From Pararhizobium sp. YC-54 (lineage in GTDB: Bacteria; Pseudomonadota; Alphaproteobacteria; Rhizobiales; Rhizobiaceae), in the NCBI RefSeq assembly GCF_025847205.1, contig NZ_JAOYTH010000009.1:242068-306067 (forward strand): a stretch of DNA of 64,000 nucleotides, read 5' to 3'. The position numbers and the translations under genes are program-made. Below the pieces are notes generated by a model. The model was not told where the DNA came from and searched no databases. It worked only from the letters and a program-made list of their open reading frames with translations. This document shows, piece after piece, positions 25,831-34,697 of the stretch; within the stretch, counting starts at the first letter, position 1, and each line of letters begins with the position of its first letter.

Positions 25831-25876
25831 TGCGACAGCGGCCTTCGCGCGTCATGAATGACGCGCGGCGCTGTAG
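25831..25876 (+). repeat. Partial RIME-like repeat (hairpin 2 only)
   Basis: 46 nt matching the second palindrome of the two-hairpin element: GCGCGTCATGAATGACGCGC core and a CTGTAG end. Hairpin 1 is absent. Located between the divergent ubiK and lgt genes. Confidence 0.85.
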
Positions 25877-26043
25877 CGTGATTGCCCGCCATCGCGGGCT
25901 TGACAGAGGAGGTAGGAGCACATGCGGGCCGATGCAAGGAAAAATACCGGTGATGACCGGCTTTCCTGCGAACGCCTTGCCTTGACCCTGCCTTGCCGCA
26001 GGGCCATGTTCCGGCAAACAACGGACCGGAATGAAGCAAGACC

Positions 26044-26889
26044 TTGGAAACAATAGCGACACTCTTCTCGATCATGCCTTTTCCGGAAATCGATCCGGTG
26101 CTCATTTCCATTGGTCCCCTGCAGATCCACTGGTACGGCCTGGCCTACGTGGCAGGCATCCTGATCGGCTGGCAATATGCCCGCCGCCTGGTCCGCAACA
26201 CCGCGCTGTGGGCCAACGGAACGCCAGCTGCGACCGAGGCACAGCTTGACGACTTCCTGCTGTGGGTCGCGGCCGGCATCGTCGGTGGCGGCCGTATCGG
26301 CTATATCCTGTTCTACGATCTTCAAAGCGTGCTTGCCAACCCGGTCCGGGCGGTGGAAATCTGGAATGGCGGCATGTCCTTCCATGGCGGGCTGATCGGC
26401 ACGATGATTGCCATGATCCTGTTTGCCAGGCGCAACAAGATCGCCATCTGGAGCCTGTTCGATATCGTTGCAGCCGTCGTGCCGATCGGGCTCTTCTTCG
26501 GCCGTGTCGCCAATTTCATCAATGCCGAACTCTGGGGGCGGTTGTCTTCGGCGCCCTGGGCCGTCGTCTTTCCGACCGGCGGCCCTTTTGCCCGTCACCC
26601 GAGCCAGCTTTACGAGGCGGCACTTGAAGGCCTCGTCTTACTGAGTGTCCTTGCGGTGCTGATCTACTATCGCAAGGCTCTGAAGGCCCCGGGCCTCGTC
26701 TGCGGGGTGTTCGTGACCGGCTACGGCCTGGCGCGCATCTTCGTCGAATTCTTCCGCGAGCCGGATGCGCAGCTCGGCTATCTGCTGGGCGGCTGGCTGA
26801 CCATGGGCATGCTCTTGTCGGTGCCGATGGTGCTGATCGGCCTCTGGGCGATCCTGCGGGCACGCCGCGCCAGCGTCGCCACGGCATGA
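26044..26889 (+). CDS. lgt: Prolipoprotein diacylglyceryl transferase
   Basis: 281-residue inner-membrane enzyme that adds diacylglycerol to the lipobox cysteine of prolipoproteins. It has seven hydrophobic segments and the Lgt signature [14 protein letters not shown], with the HGG region FHGGLIG upstream. The start is TTG at 26044, chosen because [18 protein letters not shown] has the length and shape of rhizobial orthologues; ATG at 26074 is the alternative. MidA follows 10 nt later, so they are one operon. Confidence 0.93.
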   Translation: METIATLFSIMPFPEIDPVLISIGPLQIHWYGLAYVAGILIGWQYARRLVRNTALWANGTPAATEAQLDDFLLWVAAGIVGGGRIGYILFYDLQSVLANPVRAVEIWNGGMSFHGGLIGTMIAMILFARRNKIAIWSLFDIVAAVVPIGLFFGRVANFINAELWGRLSSAPWAVVFPTGGPFARHPSQLYEAALEGLVLLSVLAVLIYYRKALKAPGLVCGVFVTGYGLARIFVEFFREPDAQLGYLLGGWLTMGMLLSVPMVLIGLWAILRARRASVATA

Positions 26890-26899
26890 TGGGGTTTTC

Positions 26900-27994
26900 A
26901 TGACGACGCCGCTTGCAGAAAAGATCAAGGCCATCATCCTCGCCAACGGCCCGATCAGCGTCACCGACTATTTTTCGCTCTGCCTTGCCGATCCGGAACA
27001 TGGCTACTACAGGACGCGCGAACCCTTCGGCCAGTCCGGCGACTTCATCACGGCGCCGGAGATCAGCCAGCTTTTCGGCGAGATGATCGGCATATTCCTG
27101 GTCCAGGCCTGGCACCGCCACGGTGAACCCGTACCCGTCCATATCGCCGAGATCGGCCCCGGCCGCGGCACGATGATGGCGGATATCCTGCGCGTGGTCC
27201 GCAAACTTTCTCCCGCCCTGTATGATGCAGCCGATGTGCATCTCGTCGAAACCAGCGAGCGGTTGCAGAAGGTCCAGCAACAGACGCTCGTCGCTCACGA
27301 ATTCAAAATGACGTGGCACGAGAGCTTCGATACCTTGCCGGCCGGCTTCCTGCTTCTGGCCGCCAACGAACTGTTCGACGCCATCCCCATCCGCCAGTTC
27401 ATCAAGACGGCGCATGGGTTCAAGGAGCGCCTTGTCGGCCTTGATGCAGCCGGGGAACTTACGTTTGCCGCCGGCGTCGCCGGCATCGATCCGGACCTGC
27501 TGCCGCCTGCCGCCCATTCGGCTCCCCTGGGAACGGCGTTCGAGACCGCCCCTGCCCGCGACGCGGTGATGGCGACACTCAGCGAGCGCATCCGGACACA
27601 TGGCGGTACAGCCGTGATCATCGATTACGGCCATATGGCAACGGGTCTCGGCGACACCCTGCAGGCGGTCCACGGCCATCAGTTCGACCCGCCGCTTGCC
27701 CATCCCGGACAAGCCGACATCACCAGCCATGTCGATTTCGAGCAGCTTGCCCGGCGGGCGGTGACCGAGGGCCTGCAGATCAACGGGCTGACCTATCAGG
27801 GCGACTTTTTGCTGGCGCTCGGGCTTGCCGAACGCGCCGCAGCGCTTGGCCGTGACAAGGACGTCAGTACCCAGGAAAACATCCGCGCGGACGCCGAACG
27901 GCTGGCAGGCGCCGGCGAAGGGAAAATGGGCGAATTGTTCAAAGTTCTTGTCGTCAGCAGCCCGAATGTGGCCCTCGTCCCCTTCCAGAAATAG
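26900..27994 (+). CDS. SAM-dependent methyltransferase, MidA/NDUFAF7 family
   Basis: 364-residue protein of the DUF185 family. Visible motifs are YYRTREPFGQSGDFITAPEISQ (entire region conserved; key GDFITAPEISQ), the SAM-binding AEIGPGRGTMMADILR and LLAANELFDAIPIRQF. The mitochondrial relative NDUFAF7 dimethylates an arginine of the complex I subunit NDUFS2; the bacterial substrate is probably the NuoD equivalent (inference). Cotranscribed with lgt. Confidence 0.9.
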   Translation: MTTPLAEKIKAIILANGPISVTDYFSLCLADPEHGYYRTREPFGQSGDFITAPEISQLFGEMIGIFLVQAWHRHGEPVPVHIAEIGPGRGTMMADILRVVRKLSPALYDAADVHLVETSERLQKVQQQTLVAHEFKMTWHESFDTLPAGFLLLAANELFDAIPIRQFIKTAHGFKERLVGLDAAGELTFAAGVAGIDPDLLPPAAHSAPLGTAFETAPARDAVMATLSERIRTHGGTAVIIDYGHMATGLGDTLQAVHGHQFDPPLAHPGQADITSHVDFEQLARRAVTEGLQINGLTYQGDFLLALGLAERAAALGRDKDVSTQENIRADAERLAGAGEGKMGELFKVLVVSSPNVALVPFQK

Positions 27995-28151
27995 TCACTG
28001 CCAAGACGCAGCGGCAACGCCGGCTGTCGTTTCGATGGATTGACACAGGCCGTCCCTTAAGGCCAACATCCGGCCAAATCGCCCGGGTTGACCCAGGTGG
28101 GACGCCCGGAAACCCCACGCATCGCAGCATACCGAAAGGGCAAAACCACCG

Positions 28152-28946
28152 ATGAAGGATGATGCCTTGCCCTTGCCTGTTCAGAGCCCGCTTCTATCGA
28201 CACGAACCGGAAACACTGTGAAGCACGGTTACTTCACGCGTGCAGGCGGCGTTTCGGAAGGAATTTATCGGGGCCTCAATGTCGGCCTCGGTTCCAATGA
28301 CGAGCGCTCCCGCGTCGAGGAGAACCGTGCCCGGGTCAGCGCGTGGTTCGGCGCCGAACCCCACAGGCTGGCGACCGTGCATCAGATCCATTCGCCGGAC
28401 GCCGTCATAGTCGACGGTAGCTACAACGGAACGCGGGCGCCGGCCGATGCGCTGGTGACCGCGACGCCGGGCCTCGTGATCGGTGTGCTCTCGGCCGATT
28501 GCGGCCCGGTTCTTTTCGCCGATGCCGAGGCAGGCGTGGTCGGGGCGGCGCATGCCGGCTGGAAAGGCGCGCTCACCGGCGTGCTGGAAAGCACGATCGA
28601 GGCGATGATCTCGCTCGGCGCCCGCCGCGAGCATATCGTCGCCAGTCTTGGCCCCTCGATCAGCCGCCGGAACTACGAGGTCGGTTCGGAATTCATCGAG
28701 CGGTTCCTGGAAAAGGATACCGGCTATCGCGTATTCTTTACACCTTCGCCCCGCGATGGCCATGCCATGTTCGACCTGCCTGCGCTGACGCTCAAACGGC
28801 TGACCGAGGCCGGCGTCACGGCGGAAAATCTCGATCTTTGCACCTATGCGGACGAGGAGCGTTTTTTCTCCTATCGCCGGACGACCCATCGCAGCGAGCC
28901 GGATTATGGCCGGCAAATTTCTGCAATATCCATTCGGGAGGCATGA
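28152..28946 (+). CDS. pgeF: Laccase-domain peptidoglycan editing factor PgeF
   Basis: 264-residue cytoplasmic protein of the multicopper-oxidoreductase-like DUF152/YfiH family. Motifs: KHGYFTRAGGVSEGIYRGLN, VHQIHSPD, LSADCGPVLFAD, AAHAGWKGALTG and CTYADEERFFSYRR, which supply the zinc ligands. PgeF hydrolyses misincorporated L-Ser from UDP-MurNAc-L-Ser in Escherichia coli. Its TGA is separated by 1 nt from the next ATG, so the M24-type gene is translationally coupled to it. Confidence 0.92.
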   Translation: MKDDALPLPVQSPLLSTRTGNTVKHGYFTRAGGVSEGIYRGLNVGLGSNDERSRVEENRARVSAWFGAEPHRLATVHQIHSPDAVIVDGSYNGTRAPADALVTATPGLVIGVLSADCGPVLFADAEAGVVGAAHAGWKGALTGVLESTIEAMISLGARREHIVASLGPSISRRNYEVGSEFIERFLEKDTGYRVFFTPSPRDGHAMFDLPALTLKRLTEAGVTAENLDLCTYADEERFFSYRRTTHRSEPDYGRQISAISIREA

Positions 28947-28947
28947 C

Positions 28948-30099
28948 ATGGCACTGCATTTTACGCAGGACGAATTTTCGGCGCGGCTGGAACGGCTGAC
29001 GGCCAGGATGAAGGAAGAAAAGCTGGCTGCCATGCTGCTGTTTGCGCAGGAAAGCATGTACTGGCTGACCGGTTACGATACGTTCGGCTACTGCTTCTTC
29101 CAGACGCTGGTGGTGAAGGCCGACGGCTCGATGGTGCTTTTGACCCGCTCTGCCGATCTGCGCCAAGCGAAACATACCTCCAATATCGAGCGCGTCGAGG
29201 TCTGGGTCGACCGGGTCAACGCCGATCCGACGATGGACCTGAAAAACCTCTTGAGCGATCTCGACCTGCTCGGCATGCGCATCGGCATCGAATACGACAC
29301 TCATGGCATGACCGGCCGCATGGCCCGTCTGCTCGATCAGCAGCTGACGAGTTTCGGCGAACTGGTCGATGCCTCGCTGCTGGTCAGCCGCCTGCGCCTG
29401 GTCAAGAGCCCGGCTGAGATCGCCTATGTCGAAAAAGCCGCAAGTCTTGCCGACGACGCGCTGGACGCCGCCATTCCGCTCATTCATGCCGGCGGCAGCG
29501 AAGCCGCCATTCTGGCTGCGATGCAAGGGGCGGTCTTTGCCGGTGGCGGCGACTATCCGGCCAACGAATTCATCATCGGCTCCGGCGCCGATGCGCTGCT
29601 GTGCCGCTATAAGGCCGGCCGCCGCACGCTGGACGCGCAGGACCAGTTGACGCTGGAATGGGCGGGTGTCAGCGCCCATTACCACGCCGCCATGATGCGC
29701 ACTGTCGTCATTGGCGAGCCGACCAACCGCCACCGCGAACTCTACAGTGCCTGCCGCGACACCATCCAGGCAATCGAAATGGTTCTTCGCCCCGGCAACA
29801 CCTTCGGTACCGTCTTCGACGTTCACTCCAGGATCATGGACGAACGCGGCCTGACCCGGCACCGGCTGAACGCCTGCGGCTACTCGCTCGGCGCCCGCTT
29901 CTCGCCGTCCTGGATGGAACACCAGATGTTCCACATGGGCAATCCGCAGGAGATCGAGCCCGACATGTCGCTCTTCGTCCATATGATCATCATGGACAGT
30001 GACAGCGGCACGGCAATGTCGCTCGGCCAGACCTACCTGACCACGCAAGGCGCGCCGAAGGCATTGTCGCGCTATGGACTGGACTTCATCTCTGCTTAG
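28948..30099 (+). CDS. M24 (pita-bread) fold protein lacking metal ligands
   Basis: 383-residue protein with a creatinase N-terminal domain (about 10-150) and an M24 catalytic-fold domain (about 160-380), annotated in relatives as Xaa-Pro peptidase or ectoine hydrolase-like. The five metal ligands of true M24 peptidases seem absent: the first Asp is Glu and the second Ala in TLEWAGVSAHYHAAMMRTV, and the HGxGH and both Glu motifs are replaced in the C-terminal part (MEHQMFHMG, LFVHMIIMD). Creatinase-type enzymes also work without metals, so hydrolysis of a small amidino or ectoine-like substrate is possible. Start with GGGAGG 8 nt upstream. Confidence 0.82.
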   Translation: MALHFTQDEFSARLERLTARMKEEKLAAMLLFAQESMYWLTGYDTFGYCFFQTLVVKADGSMVLLTRSADLRQAKHTSNIERVEVWVDRVNADPTMDLKNLLSDLDLLGMRIGIEYDTHGMTGRMARLLDQQLTSFGELVDASLLVSRLRLVKSPAEIAYVEKAASLADDALDAAIPLIHAGGSEAAILAAMQGAVFAGGGDYPANEFIIGSGADALLCRYKAGRRTLDAQDQLTLEWAGVSAHYHAAMMRTVVIGEPTNRHRELYSACRDTIQAIEMVLRPGNTFGTVFDVHSRIMDERGLTRHRLNACGYSLGARFSPSWMEHQMFHMGNPQEIEPDMSLFVHMIIMDSDSGTAMSLGQTYLTTQGAPKALSRYGLDFISA

Positions 30100-30184
30100 G
30101 AAAGTTGAACTATCGTCCTCGTAGCGGCGGAAGAAGGTGGGGGCCTTCAAGCATTCCGTCACCAAGGAACCGGACGGTAGGACA

Positions 30185-31060
30185 ATGCACAAGCTGATCA
30201 CGCTTCTTGCGAGCCTTGGAATGGTTGCTGCTCTGACGGGCTGCAACAGCATGGACGACCTGACCCCGCAAGTCGATGTCGGCGCCGGCACGTTCCGCTC
30301 CCCGCCGGTCAACCAGTCCGATCTCGACTCCATGCAGACGGTTGACGTCATGCCTCAGCCGTCAGCGCCGGTGCAAAGCGCACAACTCGCCTCGCCGGAA
30401 GAAGAAGGTTTTTCGCAAGGTCCAAGCGGCACGACGATGGCGCAGGGCGATTCCGACTATACCGATCCGGCCGGATCGCTGGATGCGCAGGCCAGCCGTC
30501 TGGCGGAAGGCCAGGTTCCGGCACAGGAGCAACAGATCACGCGCCGGCCCGTTGCTGCCGAACCGGCTGAAGCAGCATTAAACAACGATGCCACGCCGAA
30601 CGAGCAGCCCGCCGAACCGATCCGGCAAATCGCCGAGCAGGAGCCGCAAGAAAAGCCGCCACAGAAGGCTGCAGCCATCGCACCTGCGGCAGCGGCCGGC
30701 ACGATTCGCTTCCTGCCGATCATCGGCGCGCCGGTCGAAGCTGTCACGCCGCTCTCCAAGCAGCTGGGCAACGAAGCCCGTTCGCACGGCCTGACGATCA
30801 AGGCCGCATCCGACACCAGCAGCCAGCACATCCTGAAGGGATATTTCTCGGCGCTGAACGACGGCGGCAAGACGACGGTGGTCTATGTCTGGGATGTGCT
30901 TGATGGCACCGGCAACCGGCTGCACCGCATTCAGGGACAGGACACAGTGAACGCCACCGCCGCCAATCTCTGGTCTGTCGTGCCGCCGCAGACGATGCAG
31001 GCGATCGCCACCAGGACGATCAGCGAATATCTGAGCTGGCGCGCCAGCAACGCCGGTTAG
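30185..31060 (+). CDS. Predicted lipoprotein with Pro/Ala/Gln-rich linker
   Basis: 291-residue protein beginning MHKLITLLASLGMVAALTGC, a lipoprotein signal with Cys20 in the lipobox ALTGC. Residues about 25-180 are low-complexity and rich in Pro, Ala, Gln and Glu, consistent with a periplasm-spanning linker. Residues about 185-285 form a compact domain (GTIRFLPIIGAPVEAVTPLSKQL to SEYLSWRAS) that I do not assign. AGGA precedes the ATG; the frame from 30137 is rejected because it would bury the signal. A branched stem-loop lies after the stop (31057-31095). Confidence 0.78.
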   Translation: MHKLITLLASLGMVAALTGCNSMDDLTPQVDVGAGTFRSPPVNQSDLDSMQTVDVMPQPSAPVQSAQLASPEEEGFSQGPSGTTMAQGDSDYTDPAGSLDAQASRLAEGQVPAQEQQITRRPVAAEPAEAALNNDATPNEQPAEPIRQIAEQEPQEKPPQKAAAIAPAAAAGTIRFLPIIGAPVEAVTPLSKQLGNEARSHGLTIKAASDTSSQHILKGYFSALNDGGKTTVVYVWDVLDGTGNRLHRIQGQDTVNATAANLWSVVPPQTMQAIATRTISEYLSWRASNAG

Positions 31061-31286
31061 AGCCTCGTACAGGGCGGAGAATCCGCTGCTTTGAGGCTAA
31101 AAATCATCACTTCGGCACGCTGATGCTAATCTTTTTGGGATAAACTACGCTGCAACGCGGCAATCCCTCTTGCATTCAAAGTCAAGGACGTTATGAAGCG
31201 CGCATAAGCTTGGGACGATCGAGACCCCGGCTGGCTTACGGAATTTGCGCGGACGAAAGACCCGCGCCAGCACAGGCGGACCATCG

Positions 31287-32219
31287 ATGAAGGTTTTCGC
31301 AGGCAACTCGAACCGGCTCCTGGCCGAAGCGATCTGCAATTATCTCAACCTGCCCCTGGGCAAAGCAACCGTCAGACGGTTTGCCGACCAGGAAATTTTC
31401 GTGGAAATACAGGAAAACGTGCGCGGCGAGGACGTCTTTGTCGTCCAGTCGACATCGTTTCCGACCAATGACCACCTGATGGAACTGCTGATCATGATCG
31501 ACGCCATGCGCCGCTCGTCAGCACGCCGCATCACCGCCGTCATTCCGTATTTCGGCTATGCCCGCCAGGACCGCAAACCCGGCCCGCGCACACCGATCTC
31601 GGCCAAGCTGGTCGCCAACCTGATCACCGAGGCCGGTGCCGACCGCGTTCTGACGCTCGACCTGCATGCCGGACAGATCCAGGGCTTCTTCGACATTCCC
31701 ACCGACAACCTCTACGCCGTGCCGATCCTGTCGCGCGACGTCAAGGAAAACTACGATCTGAAAAACGTTATGGTCGTCTCGCCTGACGTCGGCGGCGTGG
31801 TGCGCGCCCGCGCGCTTGCCAAGCGTCTCGACTGCCAGCTGGCGATCGTCGACAAGCGCCGTGAACGCGCCGGCGAGTCCGAAGTCATGAACGTTATCGG
31901 TGATGTCACCGGCAAGGACTGTCTGCTGATCGACGACATCGTCGATTCCGGCGGCACGCTCTGCAATGCGGCGGAAGCTCTTTTGAAGAACGGCGCGACC
32001 AGCGTGACGGCCTACATCACCCACGGCGTCCTGTCCGGCGGTGCGGTCGCCCGTGTTACCTCGTCGAAGCTGAAGGAACTGGTGATCACCGACTCGATCC
32101 AGCCGACAACGGCAGTCCAGTCGGCGCACAACATCCGCGTCATCTCGACCGCCAGCCTGATCGGCGAAGCAATCAACCGCACCAGCCAGGAAGAATCGGT
32201 TTCCAGCCTGTTCGATTGA
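31287..32219 (+). CDS. prs: Ribose-phosphate pyrophosphokinase
   Basis: 310-residue cytoplasmic enzyme making PRPP from ribose 5-phosphate and ATP for nucleotide, histidine and tryptophan synthesis. The motifs are [36 protein letters not shown], the metal-binding [20 protein letters not shown] and the PRPP-binding [19 protein letters not shown]. Class I length. The ATG at 31287 is the family start; the upstream extension lacks similarity to known domains. The leader of about 225 nt from the lipoprotein gene may hold its promoter. Confidence 0.96.
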   Translation: MKVFAGNSNRLLAEAICNYLNLPLGKATVRRFADQEIFVEIQENVRGEDVFVVQSTSFPTNDHLMELLIMIDAMRRSSARRITAVIPYFGYARQDRKPGPRTPISAKLVANLITEAGADRVLTLDLHAGQIQGFFDIPTDNLYAVPILSRDVKENYDLKNVMVVSPDVGGVVRARALAKRLDCQLAIVDKRRERAGESEVMNVIGDVTGKDCLLIDDIVDSGGTLCNAAEALLKNGATSVTAYITHGVLSGGAVARVTSSKLKELVITDSIQPTTAVQSAHNIRVISTASLIGEAINRTSQEESVSSLFD

Positions 32220-32259
32220 TCCCATCAATCATCCACGCGGCACTGGCTGGCGCTGACAT

Positions 32260-32319
32260 GCTGCATATTTAAGTGCTTGAGCGACCTTTGCGCGTCATGA
32301 GTGACGCGCGGCGCTGTAG
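32260..32319 (+). repeat. Partial RIME-like repeat (linker plus hairpin 2)
   Basis: 60 nt matching the linker (CTGCATATTTAAGTGCTT) and second palindrome (GCGCGTCATGAGTGACGCGC, ending CTGTAG) of the repeat family. It lies between convergent prs and the AcoR-like gene and may function as a bidirectional terminator-like structure. Confidence 0.85.
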
Positions 32320-32352
32320 ACCGGCACGCCGCCAATCTCGGCATAGCCCTGT

Positions 32353-33300
32353 TCAATTGACCGCGAGCTTTTTCATCTTGCGATAGAGTGTCGCCCTGCT
32401 GATCCCCAAAGTATCGGCAGCCAGAGAAACATTGCCATTGGCCCGCGATAGCACACGCCGGAGGGCGGCACGCTCTGCGACCACCAGATCCTCACCCTGC
32501 CCGGCTGGCGCCTCGTTCAGCAGGTCGGCAGCCGGAACGCCGCTGGCAATGCGCCGGTCATCGAGGTTGAGCTTGAGGCGGGCGGCGCGGGTGGCGCCGA
32601 GCACGAGATCGTCGCGGTCGATGGCGAGCAGTGCGGGGCTGGTCTTGCCATCGGCCGGTACCAAAAGGATGCGCGCGCCGCTGAAGGCACGGTGGAACAG
32701 ATTGGTCTCGATCCGAGCAGCGGCATCGCGCACCGCCTGCGACAGAAGCAGCACGGCGATTTCGCCGGCATCATCGCGGCAGGTCGAGATATCGATCGCG
32801 GCGGCAATCCGCCCGCGGTGATCGCGGATGAGCGCGGTCACGCAGGAGAGCCCCGTGTTGCAGCTCAAAAAATGCTGGTCGCGCTGAATGACGACGGCGC
32901 GCTCGTCGGCGAGCGCCGTGCCGATGCCGTTGGTGCCGACGCTCGCCTCGCTCCACACCGTGCCCGACCAGAGGCCCAGCCCGCGAAAATCATGGTCGTC
33001 ACCAGGCGCGCCCCGGCGTTCGAGCGCGATGCCGTTCTGATCGGTCAAAAGCAGGCAGCAGCCGGCCTTGCCGACCGTTGAAAACAACCGGTCGAGCTCG
33101 CCCTGCGCTTCCTCGATCAGATGCCCGGATTTTTCACGGGCAGTGCGGAACTCCTGTGCGGAGAGCCGAAGGGGAGAGCGGGCCTCGTCTGGAGATAGAC
33201 CATGCACCGTCAGGCAGCGGCGCCAGGAAGCAGCCACCGGAGAGCTGGCGGCGGCTGATGCATGATGCGCGATTGCGTGCACGTGATCGGAATGGTTCAC
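32353..33300 (-). CDS. AcoR-like GAF-Fis regulator without AAA+ domain
   Basis: About 315 residues. The N-terminal part (about 15-95) and a GAF domain (about 60-210; SVGTNGIGTALADERAVVIQ, FLSCNTGLSCVTALIRDHRG) match activators such as AcoR. The C-terminus is a Fis-type helix-turn-helix (LRRVLSRANGNVSLAADTLG, then ISRATLYRKMKKL). The central sigma-54-contacting ATPase domain with GAFTGA is missing, and the linking region has no Walker motifs, so it cannot open sigma-54 promoters in the usual way. GTG at 33300 with GGGGGA upstream is the likely start. Divergent from benE, which it may control. Confidence 0.82.
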   Translation of the reverse strand: MNHSDHVHAIAHHASAAASSPVAASWRRCLTVHGLSPDEARSPLRLSAQEFRTAREKSGHLIEEAQGELDRLFSTVGKAGCCLLLTDQNGIALERRGAPGDDHDFRGLGLWSGTVWSEASVGTNGIGTALADERAVVIQRDQHFLSCNTGLSCVTALIRDHRGRIAAAIDISTCRDDAGEIAVLLLSQAVRDAAARIETNLFHRAFSGARILLVPADGKTSPALLAIDRDDLVLGATRAARLKLNLDDRRIASGVPAADLLNEAPAGQGEDLVVAERAALRRVLSRANGNVSLAADTLGISRATLYRKMKKLAVN

Positions 33301-33503
33301 CGGCTTTTCTCCCCCGAAAGTTGACTCGGACAGGCACCTATATAGGTTTATTCGCAATGGAACGTCCAGCCGGACAAAGGTCAAAGACAAACGGTAAAAT
33401 CCGGTTTTGCTTCCAGCATGCTGGCTTGGTATTGCACGATTATGACGATGTGATACGCCAGATTTGCCTCAAGACACCTCCCCCGCAACATGGTTTCCAT
33501 ACA

Positions 33504-34688
33504 ATGGTTCGTGACTTTTCCCTTCAGAGCCTGTTCATGGGCCTGCTCACTGCCTTTGTTGGTTTTGCGAGCTCCTTTGCCGTTGTCCTGCACGGGCTGA
33601 CCGGCGTTGGTGCGACAGAAGCACAGGCGGCGTCCGGGCTGATGGCGCTGTCGGTGTCGATGGGCGTGTGCGCGATCGTGCTCAGCATGGCGACCCGGCT
33701 GCCGGTCAGCATTGCCTGGTCGACGCCGGGCGCAGCACTTTTGGCAAGCTCGGGCGCTGTGGCCGGCGGGTTCAACACGGCAGTCGGCGGCTTCCTGATC
33801 TGCGGTGCTTTGATCATCGTTGCCGGTCTGTGGAAACCACTCGGCCGCGCCGTGGCGGCTATCCCGGCTGCCTTGGCCAATGCAATGCTCGCCGGCGTGC
33901 TGATCGGGCTCTGCTTTGCGCCGGTCAAGGCGATTGCCTTCAATCCGCTGTTCGGCCTGCCCATCGTGCTCGCCTGGGTCGTGGTCGGCAGCGTCAATCG
34001 CCTGTTTGCCGTCCCGGCAGCGCTTCTTGCCTTCATTGCGGTGCTTGCGTTCGGTGTCGATATGCCCGCCGATGCCGTGGCGCGGATTTCAGCGACCCTG
34101 GTTCCGCATGTCGAATGGGTCCGTCCGGTCTTTTCCGTCGCCGGTCTCGTCAGCATTGCGCTGCCGCTGTTCATCGTCACGATGGCATCGCAGAATATTC
34201 CGGGCATCGCAGTGTTGAAGGTCAACGGCTATGAGCCGCAGCCCGGCCCATTGTTTGCAACAACCGGTGTCTTCTCGATCCTGAGCGCGCCGTTCGGCGG
34301 CCATGCGGTCAATCTGGCGGCAATCACCGCGGCCATGTGTGCCGGCGCGGACGCCCATCGCGATCCGGCCCGGCGCTACTGGTCGGCGATTGTCGCCGGC
34401 GCCGGATACATCGTCTTCGGTCTGCTGGCAGCGGCCGTGACGGCCTTTGTCAACCTCGCCCCGCCGATCCTCATTCAGGCAGTTGCGGGCCTTGCTTTGA
34501 TCAGCGCGTTTGCAGGCTCGGCCATGGCAGCGTTCAAGGAACAGGACAGCCGGGAAGCGGCAGCGGTCACCTTTCTGGTGACTGCGTCTGGCGTGAGTTT
34601 CGCGGGAATATCAGGCGCCTTCTGGGGGCTGATGGCCGGAGGCCTGATGCTCGCGCTTGCCCGGTTCACCCGGTCGCGGGGACGCTGA
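33504..34688 (+). CDS. benE: BenE-family benzoate/H+ symporter-like transporter
   Basis: 394-residue inner-membrane protein with about 11-12 hydrophobic helices. Typical BenE stretches are LSMATRLPVSIAWSTPGAAL, NAMLAGVLIGLCFAPVKA, MASQNIPGIAVLKVNGYEP and FGGHAVNLAAITAAMCAG. Characterised members import benzoate with protons. No benzoate-degradation genes lie nearby, so the substrate may be another aromatic or purine-like anion. The start is at the family N-terminus MVRDFSLQSLFMGLL. Confidence 0.88.
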   Translation: MVRDFSLQSLFMGLLTAFVGFASSFAVVLHGLTGVGATEAQAASGLMALSVSMGVCAIVLSMATRLPVSIAWSTPGAALLASSGAVAGGFNTAVGGFLICGALIIVAGLWKPLGRAVAAIPAALANAMLAGVLIGLCFAPVKAIAFNPLFGLPIVLAWVVVGSVNRLFAVPAALLAFIAVLAFGVDMPADAVARISATLVPHVEWVRPVFSVAGLVSIALPLFIVTMASQNIPGIAVLKVNGYEPQPGPLFATTGVFSILSAPFGGHAVNLAAITAAMCAGADAHRDPARRYWSAIVAGAGYIVFGLLAAAVTAFVNLAPPILIQAVAGLALISAFAGSAMAAFKEQDSREAAAVTFLVTASGVSFAGISGAFWGLMAGGLMLALARFTRSRGR

Positions 34689-34697
34689 GACATAACC

